Source of the DNA: Sinimarinibacterium sp. NLF-5-8
Lineage (GTDB): Bacteria > Pseudomonadota > Gammaproteobacteria > Nevskiales > Nevskiaceae
Reading direction: 5' to 3'
Length of the DNA: 64,000 nucleotides
NCBI RefSeq assembly: GCF_010092425.1
Contig: NZ_CP048030.1
Location: 248,001-312,000 of the forward strand
Position numbers and translations under genes: made by a program. The first letter of the stretch is position 1. The number at the start of each line of letters is the position of its first letter. The notes under the pieces were generated by a model. It was not told where the DNA came from. It saw only the letters and a program-made list of their open reading frames with translations, and did no database searches. Positions 48,901-56,936 of the stretch are shown here, piece after piece.

Positions 48901-49361
48901 CGCAAACCCTGGCGCGCTGGCTGCGCAGCGATCTGCTGGGCGAAGGCGTGCCACCCGAACATTTGGCTGATGCGGTTGCGCGCGTGATCCAGGGGCTGCA
49001 CAACACCTTGAGCGATGCGCGCGGCCGCTGGCTGCTGGATCGCCGGCATCACCAGGCCGAAAGCGAGTTGGCGCTGATCGATGCCCAGGATCAAGGGCGC
49101 GCGCGGCGCAAGATCATCGACCGCACCTTTGTCGATGAGCATGGCGTGCGCTGGATTGTTGACTTCAAGACCGGCCATCACCAGGGCGGTGATGCGCACG
49201 CGTTCGTCGAGCAGGAAAAACAGCGTTATCGCGATCAGCTCGAAGGCTATGTGCGTACGATGCAGGCACTGGAGACACGCCCGATCAAGGCGGCGTTGTA
49301 CCTGCCGATGCTCGACGATCCGGCCTTGCGCTGGGCGCCGCTGGCGATCGCGCCGGTTTGA
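45972..49361 (+). CDS. AddA-like UvrD-family helicase/nuclease
   Basis: A 1129-residue superfamily-1 helicase with a C-terminal exonuclease domain. Walker A is QAPAGSGKTELLTQRVL (about residues 24-40), motif Ia ITFTKKAAAEMRQRV, motif II ILVDEFQDTSTPQW, motif III FVVGDPMQSIYRFRDA, motif V MTIHKSKGLEFDFVIV and motif VI LYVAATRARQQL. The nuclease has RKIIDRTFVDEHGVRW then IVDFKTGHH, and QRYRDQLEGY. It processes double-strand breaks for recombination together with the preceding AddB-like protein. A bidirectional terminator follows. Confidence 0.94.
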   Translation: MNNAVIADQPQRSAALDPARSFIIQAPAGSGKTELLTQRVLTLLARVDEPEEVVAITFTKKAAAEMRQRVFAAIVRAQDATPPPQPHAQTTWRLARAALARSQQLDWRLEDNPQRLRVNTIDALCAHIARQTPLASRMGGSAQIDDQAGPLYREAVRATLAVIDDQTSPFAPKVARVLRHFDNNIGTVEAQLIGMLQRRDQWQDLLHLSGGDAAVRARLAQLLGEFARAPWQALTDALSQTQRRTLVESATWAWRHLEGSPLHGVALNEWPCAQDGARALWQGIVDLLLTTGGTIRKTINKTSGFIADKGEAKIYKDHHLALLDALSADAQMPDLLLAVRNAPEMDYSDEQWQTLDALLHTLMLALAQLKVIFEASGKVDFAEVAARAVAALGEDLAPTELALKLDYRIRHILVDEFQDTSTPQWTLLEKLTSGWEAGDGRSLFVVGDPMQSIYRFRDANVGLFLRAWQHGIGDIALVPLQLQCNFRSQKGVVDWVNQAFAQVLPEADDVDRGAARYSPATAIKPAAIEPAVQVHALIEASDADEAAKVVAQVQQLEAEHPQASIAILVRGRSHLLHIVPQLRALGVRYRAVEIEDLSARAVISDLHALTCALLHPLDRVAWLAVLRAPWCALPLADLDALLRGWGEQRSVWQALNDAGQMAAMSAQARARVAPLCAVLTEAFASQGRQPLRRWVESVWLALAGPACARDASALDDAAAYLHALQDISETPLLEDPDQLALKLGALKASPDPEADGRVSLMTIHKSKGLEFDFVIVPGLHKKTGYSDSPPIVWERLAGADDTPRVLVVPVSARGEQTHPNYAFVKRLLAEKQTLEDGRLLYVAATRARQQLHLFGTAHLSQDGQIKAADSGSLLARLWPAVAADYQRARGGFVRAPETEPVAEATKNPAPRLRRRMDWQAPEPEPGLPAPDARAGEQGGALRFDWAGERARCVGVVYHQWMQWLADEPLGDWPAARAQTLARWLRSDLLGEGVPPEHLADAVARVIQGLHNTLSDARGRWLLDRRHHQAESELALIDAQDQGRARRKIIDRTFVDEHGVRWIVDFKTGHHQGGDAHAFVEQEKQRYRDQLEGYVRTMQALETRPIKAALYLPMLDDPALRWAPLAIAPV

Positions 49362-49371
49362 GCGCGCACGC

Positions 49372-49407
49372 AAAAAGCCCGGCTGCATGACGCAGCCGGG
49401 CTTTTTT
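49372..49407. terminator. bidirectional terminator between the helicase gene and fdxA
   Basis: AAAAA-GCCCGGCTGC-atgac-GCAGCCGGGC-TTTTTT: a perfect 10-base-pair stem with A and T tracts on both sides, serving the convergent genes. Confidence 0.9.
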
Positions 49408-49431
49408 CAACGATGAAACCGGTGCGCGCGA

Positions 49432-49755
49432 TCAGCGCTCCAGATATTTGAGCTTGTCGGGCTTGCCGTCCCATTGCTTGGCGTCGGCACGTTCTTCCTG
49501 CCGTTCGGTGATGACCGGCCAGATCTGCGCCAGTTCGGCGTTGAGCTCCTTGAAATGCTCCTGCTCGGCGGGCACGTCATCCTCGGCAAAAATCGCCTCG
49601 GCAGGGCATTCCGGCTCACACAGGGTGCAGTCAATGCACTCCTGGGGGTCGATCACCAGAAAATTTGGACCTTCGTGAAAACAATCGACCGGGCACACCT
49701 CCACGCAGTCTGTGTATTTGCACTTGATGCAGTTTTCGGTCACGACAAAAGACAT
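49432..49755 (-). CDS. fdxA: seven-iron ferredoxin FdxA
   Basis: A 107-residue cytoplasmic electron carrier. The N-terminal cysteine set ([20 protein letters not shown]) and the second set ([12 protein letters not shown]) are those of the Azotobacter-type 3Fe-4S plus 4Fe-4S ferredoxin. The helical tail ending [10 protein letters not shown] is the usual C-terminal extension. It converges on the AddA-like gene. The partner is not indicated by context. Confidence 0.96.
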   Translation of the reverse strand: MSFVVTENCIKCKYTDCVEVCPVDCFHEGPNFLVIDPQECIDCTLCEPECPAEAIFAEDDVPAEQEHFKELNAELAQIWPVITERQEERADAKQWDGKPDKLKYLER

Positions 49756-49846
49756 GGCAATAATTCTCTAACGATGTATGGATCTGAGCCTTGAACCCGG
49801 CCCAGCTATTTTAGCGGATGATCCGCCTGGTACGGTCGCGCGGTTT

Positions 49847-50446
49847 TCAGCTCAGCGGATCGTCGCGCCGCACTTCCGGCCGCAGCGGCGGCTGCGAGGG
49901 CTGGATCAGGTCGAGCACATGGGTTTCAAAATGACCCCGGCGACGATCGGCAAAAAACTGCTTGAGGCTGTGCCAGATGGTCGGGAAGGCTATGTCCTCC
50001 CAGGGGATCTCGTCCTCACGCATCAGGACGACCTCGCTGCTTTCCGGGGTGGGGCCAAACGGCATCGCATCGGGCAGCCGGCCCTGGTGAACCATATAGA
50101 TCTGGCTGACATAAGGGACGTTGATGACCATCAACAGCGATCCAACCTCGATGATCGCCTGTGATTCCTCCTGTCCTTCGCGCGCGGCGCCCTGCGCACT
50201 GGTTTCGCCTTGCTCCATGAAGCCTGCCGGAAATGTCCAGAGTCCCAGGCGTGGCGCGATGTTGCGTCGGCACATCAGCACCCGGCCATCGCTGGCCTGT
50301 GCAATCACCCCGGCAATCACTTTGGGATTTTCATACTGGATGTGCCCACAGTGATCGCAAACATGACGCAGACGGTTATCGCCCGAGGGAATCCGGGCGC
50401 TCGCGGCATGGCCACAGACATTGCAAAACTTGGTTTCGGGAAGCAT
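49847..50446 (-). CDS. Nudix hydrolase with N-terminal zinc ribbon
   Basis: A 199-residue protein. Four cysteines, CNVCGHA and CDHCGHIQYENP, form a zinc ribbon as in NudC-like and MJ-type Nudix proteins. The Nudix box is GFMEQGETSAQGAAREGQEE, with the last conserved Gly replaced by Ser in QEESQ, a small departure. Substrates are probably nucleotide diphosphate derivatives such as ADP-ribose or NADH, undetermined. It lies upstream of fdxA on the same strand with a 91-base gap. Confidence 0.9.
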   Translation of the reverse strand: MLPETKFCNVCGHAASARIPSGDNRLRHVCDHCGHIQYENPKVIAGVIAQASDGRVLMCRRNIAPRLGLWTFPAGFMEQGETSAQGAAREGQEESQAIIEVGSLLMVINVPYVSQIYMVHQGRLPDAMPFGPTPESSEVVLMREDEIPWEDIAFPTIWHSLKQFFADRRRGHFETHVLDLIQPSQPPLRPEVRRDDPLS

Positions 50447-50569
50447 AGAAGGTGCCAGCAGAAAAGCCCGCGCACTATAGCCGCTGCGACATATCCGGGA
50501 AAACGCCGCCGCAAAAATGACGATGGAACCCGCGTTGAAAAAGTGCGTGCGGTCTGACCAAAGACTGGC

Positions 50570-50575
50570 TATAAT
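50570..50575 (+). promoter_or_regulatory. -10 box of the tRNA-Leu gene
   Basis: TATAAT ending 12 bases before the tRNA 5' end. The matching -35 region (TGCGGT at 17 bases) is weak. Confidence 0.5.
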
Positions 50576-50587
50576 CCGCGCCCCTTG

Positions 50588-50674
50588 GCCGAAGTGGCGG
50601 AATCGGTAGACGCAGCGGATTCAAAATCCGCCGCCCTTAAAAGCGTGTGGGTTCGAGTCCCACCTTCGGCACCA
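50588..50674 (+). tRNA. tRNA-Leu (CAA anticodon)
   Basis: An 87-base gene with encoded CCA. The acceptor arms GCCGAAG and CTTCGGC pair. The anticodon stem GCGGA/TCCGC encloses TTCAAAA, giving anticodon CAA. A long variable arm typical of leucine tRNAs is present, and the T arm contains GGTTCGAGTCC. It reads UUG codons. Confidence 0.97.
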
Positions 50675-50710
50675 GTAACCCATAATCACAGGTCACTACA
50701 ATCAGCTAAA

Positions 50711-50733
50711 GCCCCGTTTTTACGGGGTTTTTT
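50711..50733 (+). terminator. terminator of tRNA-Leu
   Basis: CCCCG-TTTTTA-CGGGG followed by TTTTTT, about 37 bases after the tRNA end. Confidence 0.85.
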
Positions 50734-50836
50734 GTTGCTTGCAGGTTTTTATGGGTATCCGTGGTGATGCGTAAATGACGGTATCGGCCTTGATTTTTTG
50801 TTGATCGTCGATGTGCCTGGGTGGTGTTGACAGGTT

Positions 50837-52417
50837 TTAGTTGCGGGCGGGTACGCGCAGGGTTTGTCCCACCTTGATGAGGTTGCCGTGACCCAGGCCG
50901 TTGGCGGTACGCAGTTCGGTCAGGCTGACATCGTACCGGGTGGCGATCGAGGATAAGGTCTGGCCGCGTTGGACGCGATGTTGGCGAAACGCCGGTTTTG
51001 CGGGGGCGTTGCGTGCGACTTGAACGGCAGGGGTGACAGTCACGCCGCGCGGCGGGATCTTCAGCACCTGGCCGATCCGGACGACGCTGCCTTTGATGCC
51101 GTTGCTGTGTTGCAGTGCTGCAATGGTGGTGCCGTTGCGCTTGGCGATCAGACCCAGTGATTCGCCCTTGCGAACCGTGTGCAGGGTGTAGAACTGACGT
51201 TGGCGGGAAAAGCGCTCATTGCTGCCGAGCTGGTTGTAGGCCACCTGGAAATTGCGCGCGTGCCCTGCGGGAACCCGGATCATGTGCCCCGGCGGGACGT
51301 AGAGCCTGCCGTTGATGACTTCTGGCAGGTAGGCGGGATTGAGTTTGCGGAACAGGGTTTCATCCCCGCCGCTGAGCCGTTGGAGCGTGGTGTAGGGCAG
51401 GTAGTCGCGGGTTTCCACCACTTCGAACTTGAGCGGCGGCAGTGCGCTGTCGGCCGCCTGCTGCTGGCGCCACTGGCGCTCGATATCGACGGCTGCCAGA
51501 AATTCGGCGTAATAATTTTTGCCGGCAAAGCCCCAGCGTGGGTGATTGCCGCGATTGATCAGATCCATCAGTGTGCGGCCATTGATGGCGGCGATGCCGC
51601 GCTGAATGCCGTAGCGGCCATGGTTGTAGGCCGTCACCGCCAGCGGCCAGTCCTGGAGCAGCGCGTAGTCGTCGCGCAGGTGGCGGGCGGCGCCGTCGGT
51701 TGAAGTCCACGGGTCGCGGCGATCATCGACGACTTCGTTCAGGCGCATGTAGTGCTTGGCCGATGTGGGGATGAATTGCCAGACCCCGGCTGCGTGCGAG
51801 CGCGAGTAGGCGTCTACATTGAAGCTGGATTCCACGATCGGCAGGCGCGTCAGCGTCTTGGGCAGGCCGTAGCTGGCAAAGATCTGCTCCATGTACGGCA
51901 GGTAGCGCTGCGAGGTTTCCAGTGCCACCTGGGTGCGTTCACGGATGCCGCGCTGGGTGCGCAGGGTGTTGCGGGCTATGGCAAAGCGATCATCTGCACG
52001 CACGTCAGAAAACAGGGTGAAGATGCGCCGTTCCTCGGTGGTCATCTGTTCGGGGCGGTGCCGTTTGTCGTGAACTGACTTGAGCAGGGCATCCATTTGC
52101 GCGCGCGCGGTCTTTTCAGCATCGCGACGATAGTGGTCAAACTGGATATCGCTCATCACGGCGGCGGCGCCACGCAGGTCCAGCACGCGCAAAACCTTGG
52201 CCGGGTATTCGGAGGCGTGCAATACGATCTGATTTTGGGAGTAGGTGTAAAACACGTCCTTCCAGAAGCCGACCGTGGGTTCGAGCTGGGCAAAGCGCGG
52301 AAACTGGCTTTCCGGGGTGGTTGAATTCTGAGCCTGGACATTCACGGGCAGGACGGTACCGGCCAGAGCCAGCAGGGTGGCCTGCAGGGGGCGAACAAAA
52401 CGCAGCGTAAGCAGCAT
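50837..52417 (-). CDS. mltD: MltD-type membrane-bound lytic murein transglycosylase
   Basis: A 526-residue peptidoglycan-cleaving enzyme. The N-terminal signal ends around VNVQAQ. The goose-lysozyme-like SLT domain (about residues 165-300) has the catalytic Glu in LPIVESSFNVDAYSRSHAAG followed by VWQFIPTSAKHYM. Two C-terminal LysM repeats start at YTLHTVRKGESLGLIAKRNG and HRVQRGQTLSSIATRYDV. No lipobox cysteine is seen, unlike E. coli MltD. It probably shapes septal or lateral wall turnover. Confidence 0.93.
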   Translation of the reverse strand: MLLTLRFVRPLQATLLALAGTVLPVNVQAQNSTTPESQFPRFAQLEPTVGFWKDVFYTYSQNQIVLHASEYPAKVLRVLDLRGAAAVMSDIQFDHYRRDAEKTARAQMDALLKSVHDKRHRPEQMTTEERRIFTLFSDVRADDRFAIARNTLRTQRGIRERTQVALETSQRYLPYMEQIFASYGLPKTLTRLPIVESSFNVDAYSRSHAAGVWQFIPTSAKHYMRLNEVVDDRRDPWTSTDGAARHLRDDYALLQDWPLAVTAYNHGRYGIQRGIAAINGRTLMDLINRGNHPRWGFAGKNYYAEFLAAVDIERQWRQQQAADSALPPLKFEVVETRDYLPYTTLQRLSGGDETLFRKLNPAYLPEVINGRLYVPPGHMIRVPAGHARNFQVAYNQLGSNERFSRQRQFYTLHTVRKGESLGLIAKRNGTTIAALQHSNGIKGSVVRIGQVLKIPPRGVTVTPAVQVARNAPAKPAFRQHRVQRGQTLSSIATRYDVSLTELRTANGLGHGNLIKVGQTLRVPARN

Positions 52418-52574
52418 GGTAGGTCTCGATCAGCGTAAACGTTGATAAAACAGTTGAACCAACGCGGGCATGTTATTGATTTGCAGCATACAAGTCGATG
52501 ATTTGAAGGTGAGTTGATCGCTTGCGCAAATTGATTGGTTAAGCTGGTGCACTTCAATTCAGGAGGCTGTGCTC

Positions 52575-53537
52575 ATGCCCGCTGCACCGATGACGTTGTT
52601 TGCTCCAATTGAGCCGTATCAAACACACCAGCTCAAAGTATCGTCCATTCATACGATTTATGTGGAGGAATGTGGCAATCCGCAGGGGCAGCCGGTGCTG
52701 TTTGTCCACGGCGGGCCGGGGGGTGGTTGTGAGCCGTGGCACCGGCAATTTTTTGATCCGCGCAAGTACCGCATCATCTTGTTTGATCAGCGCGGCTGTG
52801 GACGCTCCACACCGCATGCAGAGTTGCGTGAGAACACGACCTGGGACTTGGTGGCCGATATGCAGGCCATCCGTAAAATGCTCGGGATCGAGCGCTGGGT
52901 GCTGTTTGGTGGCTCGTGGGGATCAACGCTGAGCCTGACGTATGCCATTACCTACCCCCAGCACTGCAAGGGGCTGATTTTGCGTGGCATTTTTCTGCTG
53001 CGCGAGGCTGAGATCCGGTGGTTTTATCAAGAAGGCACGAGCTGGCTGTATCCCGATGCCTGGCAGCCGTACTGGACGCATATTCCGGAGGCCGAGCGCG
53101 GTGATTTGCTCAAGGCCTATTACGGCCGGCTGACCAGCCCTGATCCGGCCGTGCGCCTGGCGGCTGCACAGGCTTGGAGTGTGTGGGAGGGCAGCACCGC
53201 CCGACTGATTCCCAGTGCCGACGGCGCAGCCCGTTTTGCCGAGCCGCAGTTTGCCGAGGCGTTTGCCCGCATCGAGTGCCATTACTTCATGAACAAAGGC
53301 TTTTTTGAGCGCGATGGTTATTTACTGGCGCGCGCGCATCAGTTGCACGGCATTCCCGGCATCATCGTGCATGGGCGTTATGACGTGATTTGTCCGCTGC
53401 GTAATGCCTGGGATCTGCAACGCGCGTGGCCGCAGTCCAGGCTCAACATCATTGCCGATGCCGGACACGCCGCCAGTGAGCCGGGGATTGTTGCGGCGTT
53501 GCTCGATGCCACCGAGCAATTTGCCACGCTGGAATAG
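52575..53537 (+). CDS. pip: proline iminopeptidase
   Basis: A 320-residue S33 alpha/beta hydrolase that removes N-terminal proline from peptides. ATG 52575 has AGGAGG 9 bases upstream, which rules out the earlier GTG. The family signature FVHGGPGGGCEPWH and DQRGCGRSTPH precede the nucleophile in FGGSWGSTLSLTYA. The Asp is in HGRYDVICP and the His in DAGHAASEP. It lies 9 bases before the peptide transporter gene, suggesting joint peptide use. Confidence 0.94.
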   Translation: MPAAPMTLFAPIEPYQTHQLKVSSIHTIYVEECGNPQGQPVLFVHGGPGGGCEPWHRQFFDPRKYRIILFDQRGCGRSTPHAELRENTTWDLVADMQAIRKMLGIERWVLFGGSWGSTLSLTYAITYPQHCKGLILRGIFLLREAEIRWFYQEGTSWLYPDAWQPYWTHIPEAERGDLLKAYYGRLTSPDPAVRLAAAQAWSVWEGSTARLIPSADGAARFAEPQFAEAFARIECHYFMNKGFFERDGYLLARAHQLHGIPGIIVHGRYDVICPLRNAWDLQRAWPQSRLNIIADAGHAASEPGIVAALLDATEQFATLE

Positions 53538-53546
53538 GTGCCTGCC

Positions 53547-55109
53547 ATGCGCGCCATCGCCAAGACCTGGATGGGTCATCCCCAGGGCTTGTACGTCTGT
53601 TTTTTTACCGAAATGTGGGAGCGTTTTTCGTTCTATGGGATGAAGGCGCTGCTGTTTTTGTATTTGACCAAATATCACCTGTTTGGTGATGCGCCGAGTT
53701 ATGACTTGCTGGGCGCTTATGGCGGACTGGTCTATGCCACGCCGGTGATTGGCGGGATGCTGGCGGATCGTTATCTGGGCATGCGCAAGGCGGTGATTCT
53801 GGGCGCGATTTTGCTCTGCTGCGGTCACTTTGGCATGGCGTTTGAAGGCACGCCGGCGCGCGTGGTGGAGGGGGGTGTGGTTCGGGACGAAGGCGCGTTG
53901 CAGCTGTTTTATCTGTCGCTGGCGCTGATCGTCACCGGCGTGGGTTTTTTAAAGCCCAACATCTCCAGCATCGTCGGGCGTCTGTATGCAGACAACGACT
54001 CACGGCGGGATTCGGGTTTCACCTTGTTTGTGGCGGGCATCAATCTCGGCGCGCTGTTGGCAAGTTTGACCTGCGGTTATATCGGTGAGGTGTACGGCTG
54101 GCGCTACGGCTTTGGCTTGGCGGGCGTGGGCATGTTGCTGGGTTTGCTGGTGTTTGTGCTGGGACAAAAACATTTGCAAGGGCAGGCCGAGCCGCGCGCA
54201 CCGGCGTTGCTGCGGCAAAAAACCCTGGGGCCGCTGAATCTGGAATGGACGATTTACGCCGGTGCAGTGGCCGGGGCGCTGGTGATCTGGCAACTGATTC
54301 AGCGCACCTGGACGGTGCACGGCGCCATCCATCTGGTCTTTGCGGCGGTGGTGTTGTGGTTTGTGTGGTTTTTGTTCACGCAATGCACGCGCCAGGAGCG
54401 CGGACGGATGCTGGCGCTGGTGGCGCTGATTTTGTGCGCGCTGGTGTTTTACACCCTGTATGAGCAGAGCTTTGGCTCGTGGCTGGCATTTACCGACCGG
54501 ATGATGGACAAAAACCTGCTGGGTCTGGAGATGACGGCGAGTTCGCTGACCTTTTTGGGCGCGTTGTTTATCGTGGTGTTATCGCCGCTGTTTGCCTGGC
54601 TGTGGCCCGTGCTGGCGCGCGCGGGGGTGAATCCGACGACGCCGGTCAAAAGTGCGCTGGGTTTGCTCTTTGCCGGCTTTGCGTTTGTGCCGATGTTGTT
54701 TGCCGCGCAGGTGAGTATTGATGGCGGCATGCCCTCGGTTGGCTGGCTGGTGCTGGCGTATTTACTGCTGGAAATCGGCGAGGTGTGTTTGTATCCGGTG
54801 GGGCTTGCTGCCGTAACCCAGCTATCAGTTAAGCGAGTGATGGGGGTGATGATGGGCGTATGGTTTTTGGCCACCGCCTATTCCGAGGTGCTGGCGGCGC
54901 AGTTTGGCAAGCTCACGGCGCTGGAGGCGATGCCGGTCACCGAAACGGACCGTTACTACGCCGGGCTGCAATATCTGCAACTGTTTGGGGTGCTGTTCAT
55001 GATCGGCTGCGCTTGTGCAATTGTGATGTTTGTGGCTTCGCCGCTGATCCGCCAGGGCATGGGGATGCCGCGCAAGACCACGCCACAAAAAATTGACACA
55101 TGGCCGTAG
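53547..55109 (+). CDS. POT/PTR-family proton-dependent oligopeptide transporter
   Basis: A 520-residue transporter with 12 to 14 membrane helices. The signature FFTEMWERFSFYGM (ExxERFxxY) in helix 1 carries the proton-coupling residues. The second family motif is DSGFTLFVAGINLGALLAS near helix 5. It takes up di- or tripeptides with protons. The chosen ATG is 9 bases after the pip stop; a GTG start immediately after that stop is less likely. The tail ends in a short charged cytoplasmic stretch. Confidence 0.92.
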   Translation: MRAIAKTWMGHPQGLYVCFFTEMWERFSFYGMKALLFLYLTKYHLFGDAPSYDLLGAYGGLVYATPVIGGMLADRYLGMRKAVILGAILLCCGHFGMAFEGTPARVVEGGVVRDEGALQLFYLSLALIVTGVGFLKPNISSIVGRLYADNDSRRDSGFTLFVAGINLGALLASLTCGYIGEVYGWRYGFGLAGVGMLLGLLVFVLGQKHLQGQAEPRAPALLRQKTLGPLNLEWTIYAGAVAGALVIWQLIQRTWTVHGAIHLVFAAVVLWFVWFLFTQCTRQERGRMLALVALILCALVFYTLYEQSFGSWLAFTDRMMDKNLLGLEMTASSLTFLGALFIVVLSPLFAWLWPVLARAGVNPTTPVKSALGLLFAGFAFVPMLFAAQVSIDGGMPSVGWLVLAYLLLEIGEVCLYPVGLAAVTQLSVKRVMGVMMGVWFLATAYSEVLAAQFGKLTALEAMPVTETDRYYAGLQYLQLFGVLFMIGCACAIVMFVASPLIRQGMGMPRKTTPQKIDTWP

Positions 55110-55114
55110 TTCGG

Positions 55115-55190
55115 TCATTGTTTTTATCTATCAATTAGAACAAATAATTCAATTTTAAAAATTATCAATTGTCGTGTAATGTTTGACTCA
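55115..55190. promoter_or_regulatory. AT-rich promoter region of the catalase gene
   Basis: A stretch far richer in A and T than its surroundings. It contains two copies of TATCAATT (near 55127 and 55164) and the palindromic AATTTTAAAAATT. Such a block could bind a peroxide regulator or a nucleoid protein; no clear OxyR quartet of ATAG/CTAT was found. Confidence 0.35.
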
Positions 55191-55255
55191 GGATGCAAGG
55201 TTTTGAGGCATCTTGTCGTTTGAATCCCCCTAATATTTTGAGCAGGAGACTGAAC

Positions 55256-56785
55256 ATGACCGATTCTACACCCCGGTGCCCCGTGACCCATTTGACCACC
55301 GACTTCGGCGCGCCCGTGGTCAGCAACCGTGACAGCCTCACCGCAGGCGCGCGCGGCCCGCTGCTTGCACAAGACAACTGGCTCAATGAAAAGCTCGCCA
55401 ACTTTGTGCGCGAAGTGATTCCCGAACGGCGCATGCACGCCAAAGGCTCGGGCGCGTTTGGTACCTTTACCGTGACCCAAGATATCACCCAGTACAGCCG
55501 CGCCAAGTTGTTTGAAAAAGTGGGTAAAAAAACCGAGATGTTCGCGCGCTTTACCACCGTAGCCGGTGAGCGTGGTGCAGCAGATGCCGAGCGCGACATT
55601 CGCGGCTTTGCGCTGAAGTTTTATACCGAGGAAGGCAACTGGGACATGGTCGGCAACAACACGCCGGTGTTCTTCATTCGCGATCCGCGCCAGTTCCCTG
55701 ACTTGAACAAAGCCGTCAAACGCGACCCGCGCAGCAATCTGCGCAGCGCCACCTACAACTGGGATTACTGGACGCTGCTGCCCGAAGCCCTGCACCAGAT
55801 CACCGTGGTGATGAGCGATCGCGGCATTCCAGCTAGCTATCGCCACATGCACGGCTTTGGCTCACACACCTACAGTTTTTGGAATGCCAAGGGCGAGCGT
55901 TTTTGGGTCAAGTTCCACTTCAAAACCCAGCAAGGCATCAAAAACCTCAGCGATGCCGAGGCGGAAGCCATCATTGGCAAAGACCGTGAAAGCCACCAGC
56001 GCGATTTGTATGACGCCATTGAACGCGGCGAGTTTCCAAAGTGGACGATGTACGTTCAGGTGATGCCGGAAGCCGATGCCGAAAAAGTGCCCTATCACCC
56101 GTTTGACCTGACCAAAGTGTGGCCGCATGCCGACTACCCGCTGATTGAAGTGGGCGAGTTTGAGCTGAACAAAAATCCGGAAAACTTTTTCCTGGATGTG
56201 GAGCAAAGCGCATTCTCACCGAGCAACCTGGTGCCGGGCATTGGCGTATCCCCCGACCGCATGTTGCAGGCGCGCTTGTTCAACTACGCCGACGCCCAGC
56301 GCTACCGCTTGGGCACCAACCATCATCAGATTCCGGTCAACCGCGCGCGCTGCCCGGTGCACAGCAATCACCGTGATGGCATGGGGCGCGTGGACAGCAA
56401 CTACGGCAGCGCATTGCACTACGAGCCGAACAGCTACGGTCAATGGCAGGCACAGCCCGACTTTGCTGAACCGCCGCTGAAGATCAGTGGCGATGCCCAG
56501 CACTGGAGCTACCACCAGGACGACAGCAACTACTTTGAGCAGCCGCGCAAACTGTTCCAGTTAATGAGCGATGCGCAAAAGCAGGTATTGTTCGACAACA
56601 CCGGGCGCGGCATGGGCGATGCGCCGGAGTTTGTGAAGTTCCGCCACATCCGCAACTGCCACGCGGCAGACCCGGCCTATGGTGCGGGTGTGGCCAAGGC
56701 GCTGGGACTGGATTTGGGCAAGGCGCTGGCGTCCAAAAAAGACGACCCCATGAACGGCAATCCGTTGGTCAGCTTGCCCGTGTAA
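55256..56785 (+). CDS. katA: monofunctional heme catalase
   Basis: A 509-residue clade-3-like small-subunit catalase converting hydrogen peroxide to water and oxygen. The distal His lies in [16 protein letters not shown], Asn in [17 protein letters not shown], and the proximal heme Tyr in [19 protein letters not shown]-binding-type residues are in the middle. The ATG 55256 follows AGCAGGAGACTGAAC; longer in-frame starts lack support. There is no signal peptide, so it is cytoplasmic. A perfect terminator follows. Confidence 0.96.
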   Translation: MTDSTPRCPVTHLTTDFGAPVVSNRDSLTAGARGPLLAQDNWLNEKLANFVREVIPERRMHAKGSGAFGTFTVTQDITQYSRAKLFEKVGKKTEMFARFTTVAGERGAADAERDIRGFALKFYTEEGNWDMVGNNTPVFFIRDPRQFPDLNKAVKRDPRSNLRSATYNWDYWTLLPEALHQITVVMSDRGIPASYRHMHGFGSHTYSFWNAKGERFWVKFHFKTQQGIKNLSDAEAEAIIGKDRESHQRDLYDAIERGEFPKWTMYVQVMPEADAEKVPYHPFDLTKVWPHADYPLIEVGEFELNKNPENFFLDVEQSAFSPSNLVPGIGVSPDRMLQARLFNYADAQRYRLGTNHHQIPVNRARCPVHSNHRDGMGRVDSNYGSALHYEPNSYGQWQAQPDFAEPPLKISGDAQHWSYHQDDSNYFEQPRKLFQLMSDAQKQVLFDNTGRGMGDAPEFVKFRHIRNCHAADPAYGAGVAKALGLDLGKALASKKDDPMNGNPLVSLPV

Positions 56786-56820
56786 AAATGCGGCAGTCCC
56801 GCAGTTTGGGCGTGTTTGCA

Positions 56821-56855
56821 ATGCCGTTCACGCAAAGGGCGTGAACGGCATTTTT
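56821..56855 (+). terminator. terminator of the catalase gene
   Basis: ATGCCGTTCACGC-aaagg-GCGTGAACGGCAT followed by TTTTT: a 13-base-pair perfect stem. Confidence 0.88.
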
Positions 56856-56936
56856 GATGGGTGGCTGCTTTTATTCGACGCAGAGGCGTGTTGCCGATCC
56901 GCAAGCCTTGGCGCGCGCGACGGATGCGCGCGACGA

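Noticed and set aside
47433-49388. 651-codon frame antisense to the AddA-like gene
   Set aside because: Same reason; the sense strand has all helicase motifs.
50588-50674. tRNA-Leu as integration site of a genomic island
   Set aside because: No integrase and no repeat of the tRNA 3' end in the window; neighbours have native composition.
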